6,815 bases of DNA, from the NCBI GenBank assembly GCA_900552775.1, contig USAP01000088.1, positions 1-6,815 of the forward strand. Reading direction: 5' to 3'. The stretch's first letter is position 1, and each line of letters starts with the position of its first letter. The DNA is from an uncultured Eubacteriales bacterium. GTDB taxonomy: Bacteria > Bacillota > Clostridia > UMGS1883 > UMGS1540. The notes beneath the pieces were generated by a model. It had not been told where the DNA came from. It was given only the letters and a program-made list of their open reading frames with translations, and did not search any database. This document shows positions 5,965 through 6,815 of the stretch, piece by piece. The position numbers and the translations under genes were made by a program.

Positions 5965-6788
5965 CCGTTTTCAGGTATTTTTTTTGCCATAGACGGAACG
6001 CTGCCGCTGTACGCTTTATATGTTTTGGAAAAATACGACATATTTTCAAAACCGCATTCAAGAGCCGCTTCGGAGACCGTATATTTTCCGCTTGAGAGAA
6101 GCTCGCGTGCTTTCATGCAGCGGTACATGTTGAGGTATTTTATAACGGTTGAACCTGTTATGTTTTTGAATATTCGGCAAAAATAATATTTGCTCAGCAT
6201 ACATTCTTCGGCAATGTCTTCAACTTTAACAGGTTCCGTGTAATTTTTGCGAATGTAACGTATTGCCGTTTTAACGGCTTCGGCCTTTACGTCGTTATGT
6301 GCAAGCTCGGGCGAAGCTTCACTGACATATTTTCTGAAAATATAGGAGAGCATAACCGAAATATAACCTTTTGCACCTTCTTTTGAATATTTGTCATGCA
6401 GTTGCAGTTCGGAACAAATACCTTCGTATAAACCGGATACGCGCGCATCTTTGATTACCGGGCAAAGGTTTTCGCTTGTCACGGAAAAACCGAGCTTTTC
6501 GCAATATTCGGTTGAGATTATGAGGCAGTAGTATTTGACGGTTCCGCCAATCGGGTCAACGTGGTGCACGCAGTTTGGATTTATAATTATAATATCGTCG
6601 CATTCGGCAGAAAAAGTTTCGGCATTTACAGTCACGTTTGCCCTGCCTTCTCTGAAATACAGTATTTCCAGTGCGTCGTGCCAGTGGGTGTCGCAAAAAT
6701 CGTGTTCCGAAAGCAATGTATCAAAGTGAAAAAGTATTGGAAAATTCGGATCTGTGTGTGTATGCAGCTCATATCTTGCATTGCGCAT
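5961..6788 (-). CDS. AraC-family transcriptional regulator with cupin-type sensor domain
   Basis: A 275-aa DNA-binding regulator in the common two-domain layout. Residues about 15-95 look like a cupin-type ligand-binding domain: CDTHWHDALEILYFREG (32-48), where HxHxxxEI is the usual AraC-cupin entry motif, DDIIIINPNCVHHV (64-77) and a following strand KYYCLII (85-91). Residues about 170-270 form the AraC/XylS double helix-turn-helix: first helix-turn-helix at VEDIAEECMLSKYYFCRIFK (189-208), then the linking helix with YRCMKARELL (222-231), then the second at TVSEAALECGFENMSYFSKTYKAYSG (237-262), with the signature CGF..MSYFSK.YK. Such cupin AraC regulators often sense sugars or related small molecules; the ligand here is unknown. 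AAAGGA (6802-6797 on the minus strand) sits 8 nt before the ATG. Its own promoter is mostly beyond the window edge. The nearest likely target is the VOC gene downstream or an unseen gene upstream. Confidence 0.92.
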   Translation of the reverse strand: MRNARYELHTHTDPNFPILFHFDTLLSEHDFCDTHWHDALEILYFREGRANVTVNAETFSAECDDIIIINPNCVHHVDPIGGTVKYYCLIISTEYCEKLGFSVTSENLCPVIKDARVSGLYEGICSELQLHDKYSKEGAKGYISVMLSYIFRKYVSEASPELAHNDVKAEAVKTAIRYIRKNYTEPVKVEDIAEECMLSKYYFCRIFKNITGSTVIKYLNMYRCMKARELLSSGKYTVSEAALECGFENMSYFSKTYKAYSGSVPSMAKKIPENG

Positions 6789-6815
6789 GGCAAAAATCCT
6801 TTCAAAAAGTTTTAT

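Noticed and set aside
1..6815. CRISPR arrays, tRNA or rRNA genes, insertion sequences, attachment sites
   Set aside because: No spaced repeats, cloverleaf-like sequence, transposase or integrase reading frame, or terminal inverted repeats were seen on either strand.

Overview
The window looks like chromosomal DNA of a Gram-positive anaerobe of the Clostridia type (Bacillota). The reasons are the compact argC-argJ-argB-argD gene order, strong AGGAG-type ribosome binding sites, moderate GC with many AAA/GAA/ATA codons, and a secreted protein with a 'copper amine oxidase N-terminal-like' stalk domain, a domain typical of that group. The exact genus cannot be read from the sequence.

Positions 1-78 form a short leader. 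Its first 60 bases are clearly GC-rich (41 of 60) and can fold into hairpins. Positions 79-4284 hold four tightly packed plus-strand genes for the acetylated branch of arginine biosynthesis: argC (N-acetyl-glutamyl-phosphate reductase, short 'type 2' form), argJ (ornithine acetyltransferase / N-acetylglutamate synthase), argB (N-acetylglutamate kinase) and argD (acetylornithine aminotransferase). Gaps are 12 and 17 nt, followed by an 8-nt overlap. Together the four enzymes take glutamate to ornithine, with ArgJ recycling the acetyl group. ArgB carries the N-terminal helix and C-terminal segment expected of arginine-inhibited kinases. The genes for ornithine to arginine (argF, argG, argH) are not in the window.

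Only 24 nt after argD, on the same strand and with no terminator between, lies a gene for a secreted or membrane-anchored protein (4309-5403). It has a signal/anchor segment, a stalk domain with two repeats, and a C-terminal DNA/RNA non-specific endonuclease domain of the EndA-like (Endonuclea_NS_2) kind. A 12-bp hairpin at 5427-5456 closes this unit and probably serves both strands.

The right part (5482-6788) is on the minus strand. An AraC-family regulator with a cupin-like sensor domain is followed 95 nt downstream by a small VOC/glyoxalase-fold protein. A candidate sigma-A promoter for the VOC gene overlaps the end of the regulator gene.

Most of the window is ordinary metabolism. The points most worth a second look are the stalk-nuclease next to the arginine operon, with a variant catalytic motif and unusual cysteines, and the GC-rich structured leader before argC. 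I do not see convincing evidence of a wholly new system here.
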